Below, piece after piece: positions 8,361 to 16,364 of a stretch of 33,452 nt of DNA; position 1 is the stretch's first letter, and each line of letters opens with the position of its first letter. The stretch spans positions 1 through 33,452 of the forward strand of contig NZ_JAODNK010000077.1 of NCBI RefSeq assembly GCF_025465275.1. Reading direction: 5' to 3'. The notes under the pieces were generated by a model. It did no database searches. It was not told where the DNA came from and saw only the letters and a list, made by a program, of their open reading frames with translations. The position numbers and the translations under genes were made by a program. The DNA is from Nocardia sp. GTDB taxonomy: Bacteria; Actinomycetota; Actinomycetes; Mycobacteriales; Mycobacteriaceae.

Positions 8361-8528
8361 TGCCTCCGCTTCGCTACGGCGGGTTCGCGGCCCCTTTTGT
8401 CTCGGTCTGTATCTTTTGCCTCCGCTTCGCTACGGCGGGTTCGCGGCCCCCGCTGTCTCGTTCTGTATCTTTTGCCTCCGCTTCGCTACGGCGGGTTCGC
8501 GGCCCCCTCTGTCTCGTTCTTCCCTCCC
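8361..8528. repeat. Three tandem copies of a 56-bp repeat
   Basis: Units start at 8361, 8417 and 8473, an exact 56-bp period. Each begins with TGCCTCCGCTTCGCTACGGC, continues with a constant GGGTTCGCGGCCCC and then a variable 3-4 bp, followed by TGTCTCG. Units 1 and 2 end in TCTGTATCTTT; unit 3 runs directly into the palindromic element at 8495. The array occupies the whole region just upstream of rsmA. Confidence 0.9.
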
Positions 8529-8587
8529 TCCGCTCCTCCGCTTCGCTCCCCCGCTCCACTCAGTCCAGAACGAGACGGGCCGCGAAC
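8495..8587. repeat. Palindromic repeat element, copy A
   Basis: The outer arms are GTTCGCGGCCC at 8495-8505 and its complement at 8577-8587. The inner arms are GTCTCGTTCT at 8511-8520 and AGAACGAGAC at 8567-8576. A 5-nt asymmetric bulge lies between the arms, and the central 46 bp is pyrimidine-rich. Copy B at 12196-12296 has the same architecture in the opposite orientation. No open reading frame of a transposase is associated with it. Confidence 0.9.
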
Positions 8588-8636
8588 TTCGAGTGGATCC
8601 ACTTGAGGGCTGGGGTTGCTGCACCGGGTGGGGCGG

Positions 8637-9812
8637 TCAGGACTGGACGGGCGTGGACAGGACGTGGGCGATGAAGTTGTTGATGGCGGCCCACATCTGC
8701 GGGTTCAGCTGGCAGTGGGTGCCGGTGCCGACGACAGTGTTGAAGTCCACGCCGTTCGCGGCGAACTGCGCGACGAGCGCACCGTGCAGCGGCGACGGGA
8801 CGGTGGTGTCAGTGGCGTTGACCAGCAACAGGATCGGCGCGTCATAGCCGCGGACCGGAACGGTCATGTAGTCGTTCAGCACACCGGGGAACGGGCCCTC
8901 CGTCAGCGGGCGGGAGAGCAGATCACCGATCGAGACATCGGCCATCCGCTTGCTGATCGCGGGCAGGCATTCGGTCCCGATGTCGTCGAGCAGCTTTCGG
9001 CCGCGGTCGGTCAGATAACTGTCGACCTGCGCGTCCGGACGAGCAGCGCGCACACCGGCCAGAATGCTGGCGCTGAAGCTACCGACGCCGGTGCCGATCG
9101 CACCCGGCAGTTCCGGCACCCACGGGCCCGCGATCGGGAGCACCTTCTCCACATCCGTGGCCGGATCGATGGCGATGGTGCCGCGGAAGTCGAGATCCGG
9201 TGCGTCGGTCACCTGCAGATTGGAGGTGCCGAGCGAGGCATGACCACCCTGCGACATCCCGCTCACCGCCCAGGTGCGCGACAGTCCGGGGTTGGCGGCA
9301 CGCGCGGCACGCACCATATCGATGGTGGCGGTCGCCTCGGTGCGCAGTTCCAGATAGGGGTGCGGTCCGGTGTCGAAGACACCCAGGCCGAGGTGATCGG
9401 GGGCGACAACGGCGAAGCCCTTCGACACGAAGTACTGCATCAGTTCCTGGTCGGCCTTCAGCGGCACCGCCAGCGGCGCGGTCGACGGATCGGACTGCCC
9501 GCCACAATTCGCGCCGAGCCCGGTGGTGCCGTGGTTGTAGGCCATGATCGGCCAGCCGCCCGCCGGGGCCGGACCTTCGGGGACGAAGAACGCACCGCTG
9601 GCCTGGACGGCCTCACCATTGGAGCGAGTAGTCCAGTAGGTGAGGACCGAACCGTTCCCGGTGTTGTTGTGCCAGCCGGCGGTCTGCGCGGTCTGGGTGA
9701 TCGGCGTTCCCGCCGGATCCGCGTGCGCTGCGCTCATCGGGACGACGAGCAAGGCGCCCGCGGCCACTGCCGTCGCGATCAGACCTCTGCCAAATGTGCT
9801 TGTAAATCCCAT
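8637..9812 (-). CDS. Secreted lipase family alpha/beta hydrolase (paralogue 1)
   Basis: The 391-aa protein has a Sec-type signal peptide: a charged start, the hydrophobic run LIATAVAAGALLVVP, and a likely cleavage after AHA around residue 31. The mature protein resembles the actinobacterial secretory lipase family (PF03583 type). It has the nucleophile elbow GMSQGGHA, a likely Asp in NATDTTVPS and a likely His in GTGTHCQLNP. The start ATG 9812 follows GGAGGA. It probably hydrolyses lipid esters outside the cell. A close tandem paralogue lies immediately upstream on the same strand, with 110 bp between them. Together with the SDR at 11236 it lies in the repeat-bounded island between rpfB and rsmA. 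Confidence 0.9.
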   Translation of the reverse strand: MGFTSTFGRGLIATAVAAGALLVVPMSAAHADPAGTPITQTAQTAGWHNNTGNGSVLTYWTTRSNGEAVQASGAFFVPEGPAPAGGWPIMAYNHGTTGLGANCGGQSDPSTAPLAVPLKADQELMQYFVSKGFAVVAPDHLGLGVFDTGPHPYLELRTEATATIDMVRAARAANPGLSRTWAVSGMSQGGHASLGTSNLQVTDAPDLDFRGTIAIDPATDVEKVLPIAGPWVPELPGAIGTGVGSFSASILAGVRAARPDAQVDSYLTDRGRKLLDDIGTECLPAISKRMADVSIGDLLSRPLTEGPFPGVLNDYMTVPVRGYDAPILLLVNATDTTVPSPLHGALVAQFAANGVDFNTVVGTGTHCQLNPQMWAAINNFIAHVLSTPVQS

Positions 9813-9922
9813 AATTCCTCCACCGATGCCGCCCCGACAACGGGCCGAACTTTCGAAGACATTGCGACCAACCTATTTGCTATGGGATAGCCGCAGTCAC
9901 TCGGGGCGGTGCGATGGACGAT

Positions 9923-11086
9923 TCAGAACTTGGTCGGCATGGCCAGAATGCGGTCGCTGAACGCCCCGATGGCATCCCACATCTGCGGATTCAATTGAGT
10001 GTGCGTGCCGGTTCCGACCACCGCCTGGAAATCCACCCGGTTGGCGGCGAACTGAGCCGCGAGTGCGGCATGCAGCGGGGACGGCACTGTGATGTCATTC
10101 GTGTTGAGCAGCAACAGAATCGGCGCGTCGTAGCCACTGGTGGGCACGGTGATGTAGTCGTTGAACGCGGCCATGAAGCGGTCGTCGTTCAGCGGGCGCG
10201 AAATCATATCCCCGATCGATGTCCCGTCGATGACCTTCATGATGTCCTTGAAGCACAGGCTCGATGCCTGATCCACCACTTCGCGTCCGCGCGGAGTCAG
10301 ATAATTGGCGTTCAGGTCGAGTTCCGGGTGGGTAGCCCGCAGGCCCGCGAGCATGCTGACCACGAACCCGCCGACACCATTACCGGCCTCGCCCGGAATC
10401 GCGGGCACATAGGGGCCGACGAACCGGGACACCTTCTCGATATCCGAGGCCGGGTCGACGGCGATGGTGCCGCGGAAGTCCAGATCGGGAGCCTCGGCAT
10501 GCTGCAGATTGGCGGCGCCCAGTGCCGCGTGACCGCCCTGTGAGACGCCGGTCAGCGCCCAGGTGCGCGACAGATCAGAATTGGCGGCACGTGCCGCACG
10601 GACCATATCGATGGTCGCGGTGGCCTCGGTGCGGATTTCCAGATACGGATGCGGGCCGGTATCGAAGCGGCCGAGCCCGAGGTAGTCGGGGGCGACGACG
10701 GCGAAGCCCTTGCCCAGGAAGTACTGCAGCACATGGTCTTCGGCGGCGCGGCTGACGTGGCTGGTGTCGGTCTGGCCGCCGCACCCGGGTCCGAGACCGG
10801 AGGTGCCGTGGTCGTAGGCCATGATCGGCCAGCCACCAGCCGGCGCCGTGCCGTTCGGGACGAAGAGCGCACCGCTCGCCTTGACCGCTTCACCATTGGA
10901 CCGCGTGGTCCAGTAGTCGATGATCGAGCCGTTGGGCATGCCGCGGAAGCCGTCGGGTGCTGCGGTCGTCGCGATGACGGCGCCTGGTGTCTCCGCTTGG
11001 GCCGGTGATCCCGGCATTATCAGGAGCGCGCCCGCAGAAACTACGGACGCCGTGAAAACCCGCGTCCGCCAACCCGACAACCTCAT
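9923..11086 (-). CDS. Secreted lipase family alpha/beta hydrolase (paralogue 2)
   Basis: The protein is 387 aa from ATG 11086, which follows GGAGG closely; an in-frame ATG at 11119 lacks such a site and would put 11 residues in front of the signal peptide. The signal peptide contains VFTASVVSAGALLIMPG and a likely cleavage after AQA. The catalytic motifs match paralogue 1: GVSQGGHA nucleophile elbow, NTNDITVPS and GTGTHTQLNP. The two proteins align along nearly their full length, including DYWTTRSNGEAV-like and FDTGPHPYLE segments, so they arose by tandem duplication. It is divergent from the SDR at 11236, with a shared 149-bp promoter region. Confidence 0.9.
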   Translation of the reverse strand: MRLSGWRTRVFTASVVSAGALLIMPGSPAQAETPGAVIATTAAPDGFRGMPNGSIIDYWTTRSNGEAVKASGALFVPNGTAPAGGWPIMAYDHGTSGLGPGCGGQTDTSHVSRAAEDHVLQYFLGKGFAVVAPDYLGLGRFDTGPHPYLEIRTEATATIDMVRAARAANSDLSRTWALTGVSQGGHAALGAANLQHAEAPDLDFRGTIAVDPASDIEKVSRFVGPYVPAIPGEAGNGVGGFVVSMLAGLRATHPELDLNANYLTPRGREVVDQASSLCFKDIMKVIDGTSIGDMISRPLNDDRFMAAFNDYITVPTSGYDAPILLLLNTNDITVPSPLHAALAAQFAANRVDFQAVVGTGTHTQLNPQMWDAIGAFSDRILAMPTKF

Positions 11087-11200
11087 CAGTCCTCCATAAA
11101 CCCCGCCCCACAAACACATTGCGTGCGCGAATTAGCTTAGCCATTCAAACGACCGTCCAGTATGAGAAAACTCTGTGATCAGGCGACCGCTCATCGGCCA

Positions 11201-11229
11201 TTGACGCCCGGTGAAACTTGTTCTAATTT
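11201..11229 (+). promoter_or_regulatory. Probable sigma-A promoter of a leaderless SDR gene
   Basis: TTGACG at 11201-11206, a 17-bp spacer, and TAATTT at 11224-11229. Six bases later is the A of the ATG at 11236. No ribosome binding site precedes the ATG, so transcription may start at the start codon. Inferred from sequence alone. Confidence 0.5.
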
Positions 11230-11235
11230 CGCGCC

Positions 11236-12006
11236 ATGCTGAGCAGATATGAAGGACGCCGAGTAATCGTCACCGGAGCCGGTTCCGGTATCGGCCAGGG
11301 CATCGCCCTGCGCCTCCTCTCCGAAGGCGCGCAGCTGGTCGCCGCCGACATCAACGACGCCGGGCTGACCGCCACCATCGAGGCCGCTCCCGCCGACCAG
11401 CGGGACCGGCTGCGCACCGTGCACCTGGACGTCTCCGATCCGGAGTCGGTGCACACCGCCACCGCCGAAGCCTTCGAAATCCTCGGCGGCCTCGACGTTC
11501 TGGTGAATGCCGCCGGCATCATGCGCGCCGGGCACACCCACGAGATGCCGGTGGAAGTCTGGAACCAGGTGCTCGCGGTGAACCTCACCGGCACCTTCCT
11601 GATGATCCAGTCCGCCATCCCGCAGCTCATCGAATCCACGCACGGCGGCGTGATCGTCAACTTCTCCTCCACCGCGGCCTTCGGCTCCAACCCCTACATG
11701 GCCGCGTACGCCGCATCCAAGGCCGGCGTCAACGCGCTGACCCATTCCATCGCCCTCGAATACGTGAAGAAGGGCCTGCGCGCGGTGAATATCGTGCCGG
11801 GCGGCATCAGCACCGGCATCACCTCCGGGCTCTCCCTCCCCGCCGACGCCGACTGGTCCCTCATGGCCCGCCTCCCCGGCTGGATCGACGGCGGCGCCCT
11901 GGGCAAGCCGGAAGACATCGCCGGTGTGGTCGCCATGGTCGCCTCCGACGACGGCCGCTACATGACCGGCACCGAACTCCGCGTAGACGGCGGCGCACTG
12001 ATGTAA
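11236..12006 (+). CDS. SDR family oxidoreductase
   Basis: A 256-aa classical SDR. It has the cofactor motif TGAGSGIGQG at about residues 13-22, an acidic residue after beta-2 in AADIN suggesting NAD(H) preference, NAAG, the active-site Ser in NFSST, and the catalytic YAASK. The C-terminus is YMTGTELRVDGGALM. Substrate unknown. It is divergent from the two lipases and ends near a hairpin at 12033. Its position inside the repeat-bounded island suggests it arrived with the lipases. Confidence 0.92.
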   Translation: MLSRYEGRRVIVTGAGSGIGQGIALRLLSEGAQLVAADINDAGLTATIEAAPADQRDRLRTVHLDVSDPESVHTATAEAFEILGGLDVLVNAAGIMRAGHTHEMPVEVWNQVLAVNLTGTFLMIQSAIPQLIESTHGGVIVNFSSTAAFGSNPYMAAYAASKAGVNALTHSIALEYVKKGLRAVNIVPGGISTGITSGLSLPADADWSLMARLPGWIDGGALGKPEDIAGVVAMVASDDGRYMTGTELRVDGGALM

Positions 12007-12032
12007 GGGCTTCACACCCGCAAGGAAGGAAA

Positions 12033-12053
12033 TTCGGGGGCCTAGCCTCCGAA
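12033..12053 (+). terminator. Hairpin after the SDR gene
   Basis: TTCGGGGGC at 12033-12041 pairs with GCCTCCGAA at 12045-12053 (one G-U wobble) around the loop CTA. It lies 27 bp after the SDR stop. No T tract follows. Confidence 0.6.
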
Positions 12054-12087
12054 ACTCCTGCGGCACAACAGCAGTCCCACGCCCCGA

Positions 12088-12152
12088 GTTCGCGGCCCGC
12101 CCGGGTCTGGACTGCGGCTCCATAGACCTGCGCCTTGGAGCGGGGGAGCGAA
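12088..12152. repeat. Degenerate third copy of the palindromic element
   Basis: It begins GTTCGCGGCCCG, continues GTCTGGACTG and ends GGAGCGGGGGAGCGAA. These are the landmarks of copy B that follows it, but the inner arm and the spacing have decayed. It is read as an old tandem partner of copy B. Confidence 0.6.
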
Positions 12153-12195
12153 CAGGTGGAATTGAACCCCGGTCTTCATGTGGATTCCCCCCCAT

Positions 12196-12296
12196 GTTCG
12201 CGGCCCGTCTCGTTCTGGACTGAGTGGAGCGGGGGAGCGAAGCGGAGGAGCGGAGGAGCGGAGGGAGGGAAGAACGAGACTTCCAGGGCCGCGAAC
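12196..12296. repeat. Palindromic repeat element, copy B (inverted relative to copy A)
   Basis: The outer arms are GTTCGCGGCCC (12196-12206) and GGGCCGCGAAC (12286-12296). The inner arms are GTCTCGTTCT (12207-12216) and AGAACGAGAC (12271-12280). The 54-bp centre is the reverse complement of copy A's 46-bp centre plus one extra 8-bp unit. Homology with the 56-bp repeat continues to about 12326, only 2 bp from the rpfB stop codon. The whole gene-free stretch 12007-12328 consists of the SDR hairpin and these repeats. Confidence 0.9.
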
Positions 12297-12328
12297 CCGC
12301 CGCAGCGAAGCGGAGGCCAAAAATACAG

Positions 12329-13477
12329 CTAGCTGATGCCGAGGCGGCTGGTGCAGGCGGGCCAGGCGCCCCAGCCTTGGCGGGCGCGGGTTACCTCGGC
12401 GATGGCGATTTGTTCTTCGCGGGTGGCTAGGTCGGCGCGGGGGGCGTAGCGGGTGCCGCCCTGACGCTCCCAGGTGTTCTGGTCGAATTGGACGCCGCCG
12501 AAGAAGCCGTTGCCGGTATTGATCGCCCAGTTGCCGGTGGATTCGCATTTGGCGAGCGCGTCCCAGGTATTGCCGTCGCGGACGTCGGGGACTTCGGTGC
12601 CGGGCTTGGCGCCCTTGCGGATGGTCTTGGGCGCGGCGGGGACGATCACGTTGGAGTGGATCGGATCCCGGCCCGCCTCTTTGCCGTTCACGATGGATAC
12701 CGCGAAGGTGACGTCCTGAGTGCCTGGTGTGCCCGGGTTTTCGACAATGGTCCGGCTCATATTGAGCGTGGGGTCGTCGATGACGTTCTCGGGCGGATCC
12801 AAAGGCACGCGCTCGGTGCGGTTTTCGACAACCTTGCGGGTGACCACGATTTTCATGCCGTCGGTGAGCGGGGTATCGGCGGCCGGTACGACAAAATCCT
12901 GATTGATGAGCGGCCGGCCCTGCACCTCCAGTAGCTGCCCGACGGTGGGAGCGGCCAGGCGTACCAGTGAAGCCGAGCTGCCGTTGTCGGCGAGCTCCAC
13001 GGTGCGCGGATTGGTGATGAGCAACTGTGCGCCCACCAGCGGCAGCGGCGTCGGCCGCGAGGGCGAGGTGAAGACATCGCCGGGCAACTTCAGCTGCACG
13101 ATCGCCTGGGCGACGGTGAGCGCGGTGGTCCAGGCCTTGGACGGCGTGCCGTCGGTGATGAGCGAGACCTCACGCGCCCGATTCAGCGTGATGGTGTCGC
13201 CGTCGTGGACTCGTGAACCGGCAGAAGGGGATACGTCGTCCCGCGAGCTGATGTCGTACCCGGCATCCTTGAGCACGCCGCGCACATTCAGGTACATGGT
13301 GCTGCGACTGCTGGATTGGCCGTCGATCACGACGGTGACGACCTTCTTGTTCATGATGGCCAGGCCCGCGCCGACTATGAGCGTGGCAAGCATCGCCGCG
13401 ATAGCGCCGTACAGCAACGGCGAGCGCGACGAGTTGATCTTCGCCAAAGCGTTCACAGGAAATCCCGGCATGGTCAC
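12329..13477 (-). CDS. rpfB: Resuscitation-promoting factor, RpfB type
   Basis: A cell-wall lytic enzyme that cleaves peptidoglycan and promotes exit from dormancy. The 382-aa protein has a membrane segment at about residues 20-42, three DUF348 repeats (about 44-105, 106-150 and 151-215), and a G5 domain at about 216-290 with RTERVPLDPP and GTQDVTFAV. The C-terminal Rpf lysozyme-like domain has NTWDALAKCESTGNWAINTG, whose Glu is the expected catalytic residue. The two Cys (AKCES and WPACTS) should form the conserved disulfide. The start is GTG 13477, or ATG 13471 two codons on. It follows tatD as in mycobacteria, but the usual rpfB-ksgA overlap is lost because a 4-kb island lies downstream. 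Confidence 0.95.
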   Translation of the reverse strand: MTMPGFPVNALAKINSSRSPLLYGAIAAMLATLIVGAGLAIMNKKVVTVVIDGQSSSRSTMYLNVRGVLKDAGYDISSRDDVSPSAGSRVHDGDTITLNRAREVSLITDGTPSKAWTTALTVAQAIVQLKLPGDVFTSPSRPTPLPLVGAQLLITNPRTVELADNGSSASLVRLAAPTVGQLLEVQGRPLINQDFVVPAADTPLTDGMKIVVTRKVVENRTERVPLDPPENVIDDPTLNMSRTIVENPGTPGTQDVTFAVSIVNGKEAGRDPIHSNVIVPAAPKTIRKGAKPGTEVPDVRDGNTWDALAKCESTGNWAINTGNGFFGGVQFDQNTWERQGGTRYAPRADLATREEQIAIAEVTRARQGWGAWPACTSRLGIS

Positions 13478-13480
13478 AGT

Positions 13481-13509
13481 ACGATAACGAGGGGGTCAGC
13501 AATTGACAA
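13481..13509 (-). promoter_or_regulatory. Probable rpfB promoter, nearly leaderless
   Basis: On the minus strand TTGTCA (13509-13504), a 17-bp spacer, and TATCGT (13486-13481). The GTG start lies 4 nt and the in-frame ATG 10 nt after the -10 element, so the mRNA would have almost no leader. Inferred from sequence alone. Confidence 0.5.
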
Positions 13510-13624
13510 CCGATCCACCGGAACTGTGCGCATCGAAATTACGAACAGATATCGAGCCGCAGGTGAATCATGATCACGCAGCAGCATAGTGAGCCAAGCC
13601 ACATCGGCATAGCCGGGGCCGCAA

Positions 13625-14452
13625 TCAGATTCCGTACACCCGCCGGGCATTCGCCGTGGTGATCTTGGCCAGCGTCACCGGATCCTGTTCGCGAACGCCG
13701 GCCAGCGCGCGCACCGTATACGGCAGCACGTAGGACTCGTTCGGCGCACCCCGGAACGGATGCGGCGTGAGGAACGGCGCGTCCGTTTCGACCAGAATGT
13801 GGTCGTCGGGAACGAGTTTCGCGGCCTCCCGCAATTCATGGGCATTCTTGAAACTCACGGTGCCGGAGAAACTCAGCACGTACCCCTGGTCCACGCAGGC
13901 CTGCGCCATATTCGCGTCGGAGGAGAAGCAGTGGAAGATCACGGTTTCCGGCGCGCCCTCATCCAGCAGCACCGCCAGCAGGTCGTGATCGGCCTCACGA
14001 TTGTGGATCATGAGCGGCTTGCGCAGCCGCTTGGCCAGGTCGATGTGCCAGCGGAAACCCTCGACCTGCTCCTCGATATCGGCACAGCCCTCCAGCTTTC
14101 CGGGCCAGTAGTAGTCGAGCCCGGTCTCACCGACAGCCACCACGCGCGGGTCGGCGGCGAGCCGTTCGAGCTCCGCCTTGGCCGCATCGTCCAGCGCATT
14201 GGCTCGGGTCGGGTGCAGTGCGACGGCCGCGTACACCCGCCGATCCCAGTGCGCGGCCCGTACGGCGAACTGCGCGGCGGCGAGGTCGTCGGCCACCGTC
14301 ACCACCTCGCGCACACCGACCGCTTCGGCGCGATCCATAATGGCCGCAACCGATTCCGCATCGGTCGCCCCGCACGCATCCAGATGCGTATGCGCGTCGA
14401 TGAGCGGCGCCAGCGGCTCCGGTGGCTCGGGCGCGGGCCGGCTGCTACTCAT
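13625..14452 (-). CDS. tatD: TatD family metal-dependent hydrolase
   Basis: A 275-aa TIM-barrel amidohydrolase of the TatD DNase family (metal-dependent 3'-5' exonuclease activity is known for homologues). Metal ligands are visible: IDAHTHLD near residue 18, GETGLDYYW, LMIHNREAD, IFHCFSS, and the final ETDAPFLTPHPFRG. The last signature before the C-terminus is NESYVLPYTVRALA. It is divergent from metG with 67 bp between the starts, the arrangement known from M. tuberculosis (metS/tatD), and is followed by rpfB. There is a Pro/Glu-rich leader of about 16 residues before the barrel. Confidence 0.94.
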   Translation of the reverse strand: MSSSRPAPEPPEPLAPLIDAHTHLDACGATDAESVAAIMDRAEAVGVREVVTVADDLAAAQFAVRAAHWDRRVYAAVALHPTRANALDDAAKAELERLAADPRVVAVGETGLDYYWPGKLEGCADIEEQVEGFRWHIDLAKRLRKPLMIHNREADHDLLAVLLDEGAPETVIFHCFSSDANMAQACVDQGYVLSFSGTVSFKNAHELREAAKLVPDDHILVETDAPFLTPHPFRGAPNESYVLPYTVRALAGVREQDPVTLAKITTANARRVYGI

Positions 14453-14519
14453 GGGCGATACCTGCCATGGGGATATTCACGCGAGCGACTCGGGGCACGC
14501 AGATTAGAGTAGACACACC

Positions 14520-16079
14520 ATGAGTGCATCCGAACGCCCCGCCTTCTATGTCACCACGGCCATCGCCTACCCGAACGGCGCGCCGCACATCGGCCACGCC
14601 TACGAGTACATCTCCACCGATGCGCTGGCTCGCTTCAAGCGGCTCGACGGGTTCGATGTCTTCTTCATGACGGGCACCGACGAGCACGGCCAGAAGGTGC
14701 AGCAGGCCGCCAAGGCCGCCGGTGTTCCGGAGCACGAATACGCCTCCGGCAACTCCGATGTGTTCGAGCGCATGGACAAGGCCCTCGATATCTCGTTCGA
14801 CCGGTTCATCCGGACCACCGACGAGGACCACCTCGCCGCGTCCGCCGCCATCTGGGAGCGGATGGTCGCCAATGGCGATATCTACCCGGACACCTACGCC
14901 GGCTGGTATTCGGTGCGCGACGAGGCCTTCTATACCGAGGAGGAGACCACCCTCCAGGCCGACGGCACCCGCATCTCCACCGATACCAAGACGCCGGTGG
15001 AGTGGACCGAGGAGTCGAACTACTTCTTCCGCCTGTCCAACTACCAGGACCGGCTGCTCGAACTGTACGAAACCAAGCCGGAATTCATCGCGCCCACGAC
15101 TCGGCGCAATGAGATCGTCTCGTACGTGAAGGCCGGGCTGAAGGATCTGTCGATCTCCCGCACCACCTTCGACTGGGGTGTTCCGGTGCCCGGCGATCCG
15201 GCGCACGTCATGTACGTGTGGGTGGACGCGCTCACCAACTACCTCACCGGTGCGGGCTTCCCCGATACGGATTCGGCTGCCTTCCAGAAGTTCTGGCCGG
15301 CCGATCTGCACATCATCGGCAAGGACATCACCCGCTTCCACACCGTGTACTGGCCGGCGTTCCTGATGTCGGCCGGAATCGAGCTGCCCAAGCGCGTTTT
15401 CGTGCACGGGTTCCTCTACAACAAGGGCGAGAAGATGTCGAAGTCGACCGGCAATGTGGTCGATCCGACGGAGCTCGTCGATACCTACGGCCTGGATGCC
15501 GTGCGGTTCTTCCTGCTGCGCGAGATCTCCTACGGGCAGGACGGCTCGTACAGCCACGAGGGCATTGTCAGCCGGATCAATACCGATCTGGCCAATGAGT
15601 ACGGCAATCTCGCGCAGCGCTGCCTGAAGATGGTCGCGCGCGATTTCGGCAGCATCGTTCCGGCCCCCGGTGATTTCACCGACGAGGACAAGGCGCTGCT
15701 GGAGATCGCGAACGGTCTGGCGGAGCGGGTGCGGGCCGAATTCGACCAGCAGCAGATCCATCTGGGCCTGGAGGAGCTGTGGATCGCCCTGCGCGAGACC
15801 AATCGCTATTTCTCCGCCCAGGCCCCGTGGACCCTCGCCAAGTCCGGCACGCCGGAGGATGTCGCCCGTGAGGGCACCATCCTCTACGTGACCATGGAAG
15901 TGCTGCGCATCGTGACGATCCTGGTTCAGCCGGTGATTCCGGCCTCCGCCGAGAAGATCCTGGATCTGCTCGGCCAGACCGGCCGCACCTTCGCCGATAT
16001 CGCCACCGCGATCCAGCCGGGTACCGCCCTGCCGGAGCCGGAGGTCGTGTTCCCGAAGTACGTGGAGGCCAAGGTCTAG
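14520..16079 (+). CDS. metG: Methionyl-tRNA synthetase
   Basis: MetRS of 519 aa, the length usual in mycolate actinomycetes; it charges tRNA-Met for initiation and elongation. The class I signature HIGH is present as H23-I-G-H26, and KMSKS is at residues 305-309 (GEKMSKSTGN). WVDALTNYLTG and HIIGKDITRFHTVYWPAFLM are conserved MetRS blocks. It is the short form without a C-terminal tRNA-binding appendix. The ATG at 14520 has a TAGAGT box about 10 bp before it and little leader sequence. The gene is closed by a clear hairpin at 16101. Confidence 0.97.
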   Translation: MSASERPAFYVTTAIAYPNGAPHIGHAYEYISTDALARFKRLDGFDVFFMTGTDEHGQKVQQAAKAAGVPEHEYASGNSDVFERMDKALDISFDRFIRTTDEDHLAASAAIWERMVANGDIYPDTYAGWYSVRDEAFYTEEETTLQADGTRISTDTKTPVEWTEESNYFFRLSNYQDRLLELYETKPEFIAPTTRRNEIVSYVKAGLKDLSISRTTFDWGVPVPGDPAHVMYVWVDALTNYLTGAGFPDTDSAAFQKFWPADLHIIGKDITRFHTVYWPAFLMSAGIELPKRVFVHGFLYNKGEKMSKSTGNVVDPTELVDTYGLDAVRFFLLREISYGQDGSYSHEGIVSRINTDLANEYGNLAQRCLKMVARDFGSIVPAPGDFTDEDKALLEIANGLAERVRAEFDQQQIHLGLEELWIALRETNRYFSAQAPWTLAKSGTPEDVAREGTILYVTMEVLRIVTILVQPVIPASAEKILDLLGQTGRTFADIATAIQPGTALPEPEVVFPKYVEAKV

Positions 16080-16100
16080 CCACAGCCTCGAATCATCCGA

Positions 16101-16132
16101 CGGCCCTGAGCAATTCGCTCAGGGCCGTTGTT
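16101..16132 (+). terminator. Intrinsic terminator of metG
   Basis: CGGCCCTGAGC at 16101-16111 pairs perfectly with 16117-16127 (11 bp) around the loop AATTC, and TTGTT follows. It lies 21 bp after the metG stop. Confidence 0.88.
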
Positions 16133-16199
16133 CGTCGTCGGACCTACCCGTCTTCCCGGCTGACTTGCGCTGAAGCGAAATCCACTGCCGCTCAGACAG

Positions 16200-16211
16200 T
16201 TTCATATGAAA
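16200..16211. promoter_or_regulatory. Perfect 12-bp palindrome, possible operator
   Basis: TTTCATATGAAA is fully symmetric and AT-rich within GC-rich surroundings, 223 bp upstream of the first cluster gene. A regulator binding site is possible; no regulator gene is present in the cluster. Confidence 0.4.
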
Positions 16212-16364
16212 GTAGGTGTTACCGAAAGTTACATCTCCAGGCCGCGTCGACCGAGGTGAAGTCCCTCACAGCCCCGACTGATAGGGCAATGCTCTCACCG
16301 GCGAAAACCTTTGCCGAACACCATGTCTCAGACAATGCGCGGCCATCCGTCCGGTCGCACCCAT

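Noticed and set aside
8361..8528. CRISPR array
   Set aside because: The period is 56 bp with almost no unique spacer, only three units, and no cas genes nearby. It is a plain tandem repeat.
8616..9890. 424-codon frame opposite lipase 1
   Set aside because: The lipase has a signal peptide, a ribosome binding site and a catalytic triad; the antisense frame has none of these.
8340..12328. Composite transposon
   Set aside because: The flanking elements are inverted and related, but there is no transposase gene and no target duplication that I could see. It is described only as a repeat-bounded island.
13478..13624. ydaO-type (c-di-AMP) riboswitch before rpfB
   Set aside because: Such riboswitches precede rpf genes in some actinobacteria, but this 147-bp gap is short, shows none of the expected paired elements by eye, and has a promoter next to the start codon.
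14445..15761. 438-codon frame opposite metG
   Set aside because: metG carries all synthetase motifs; the antisense translation has no recognisable domain.
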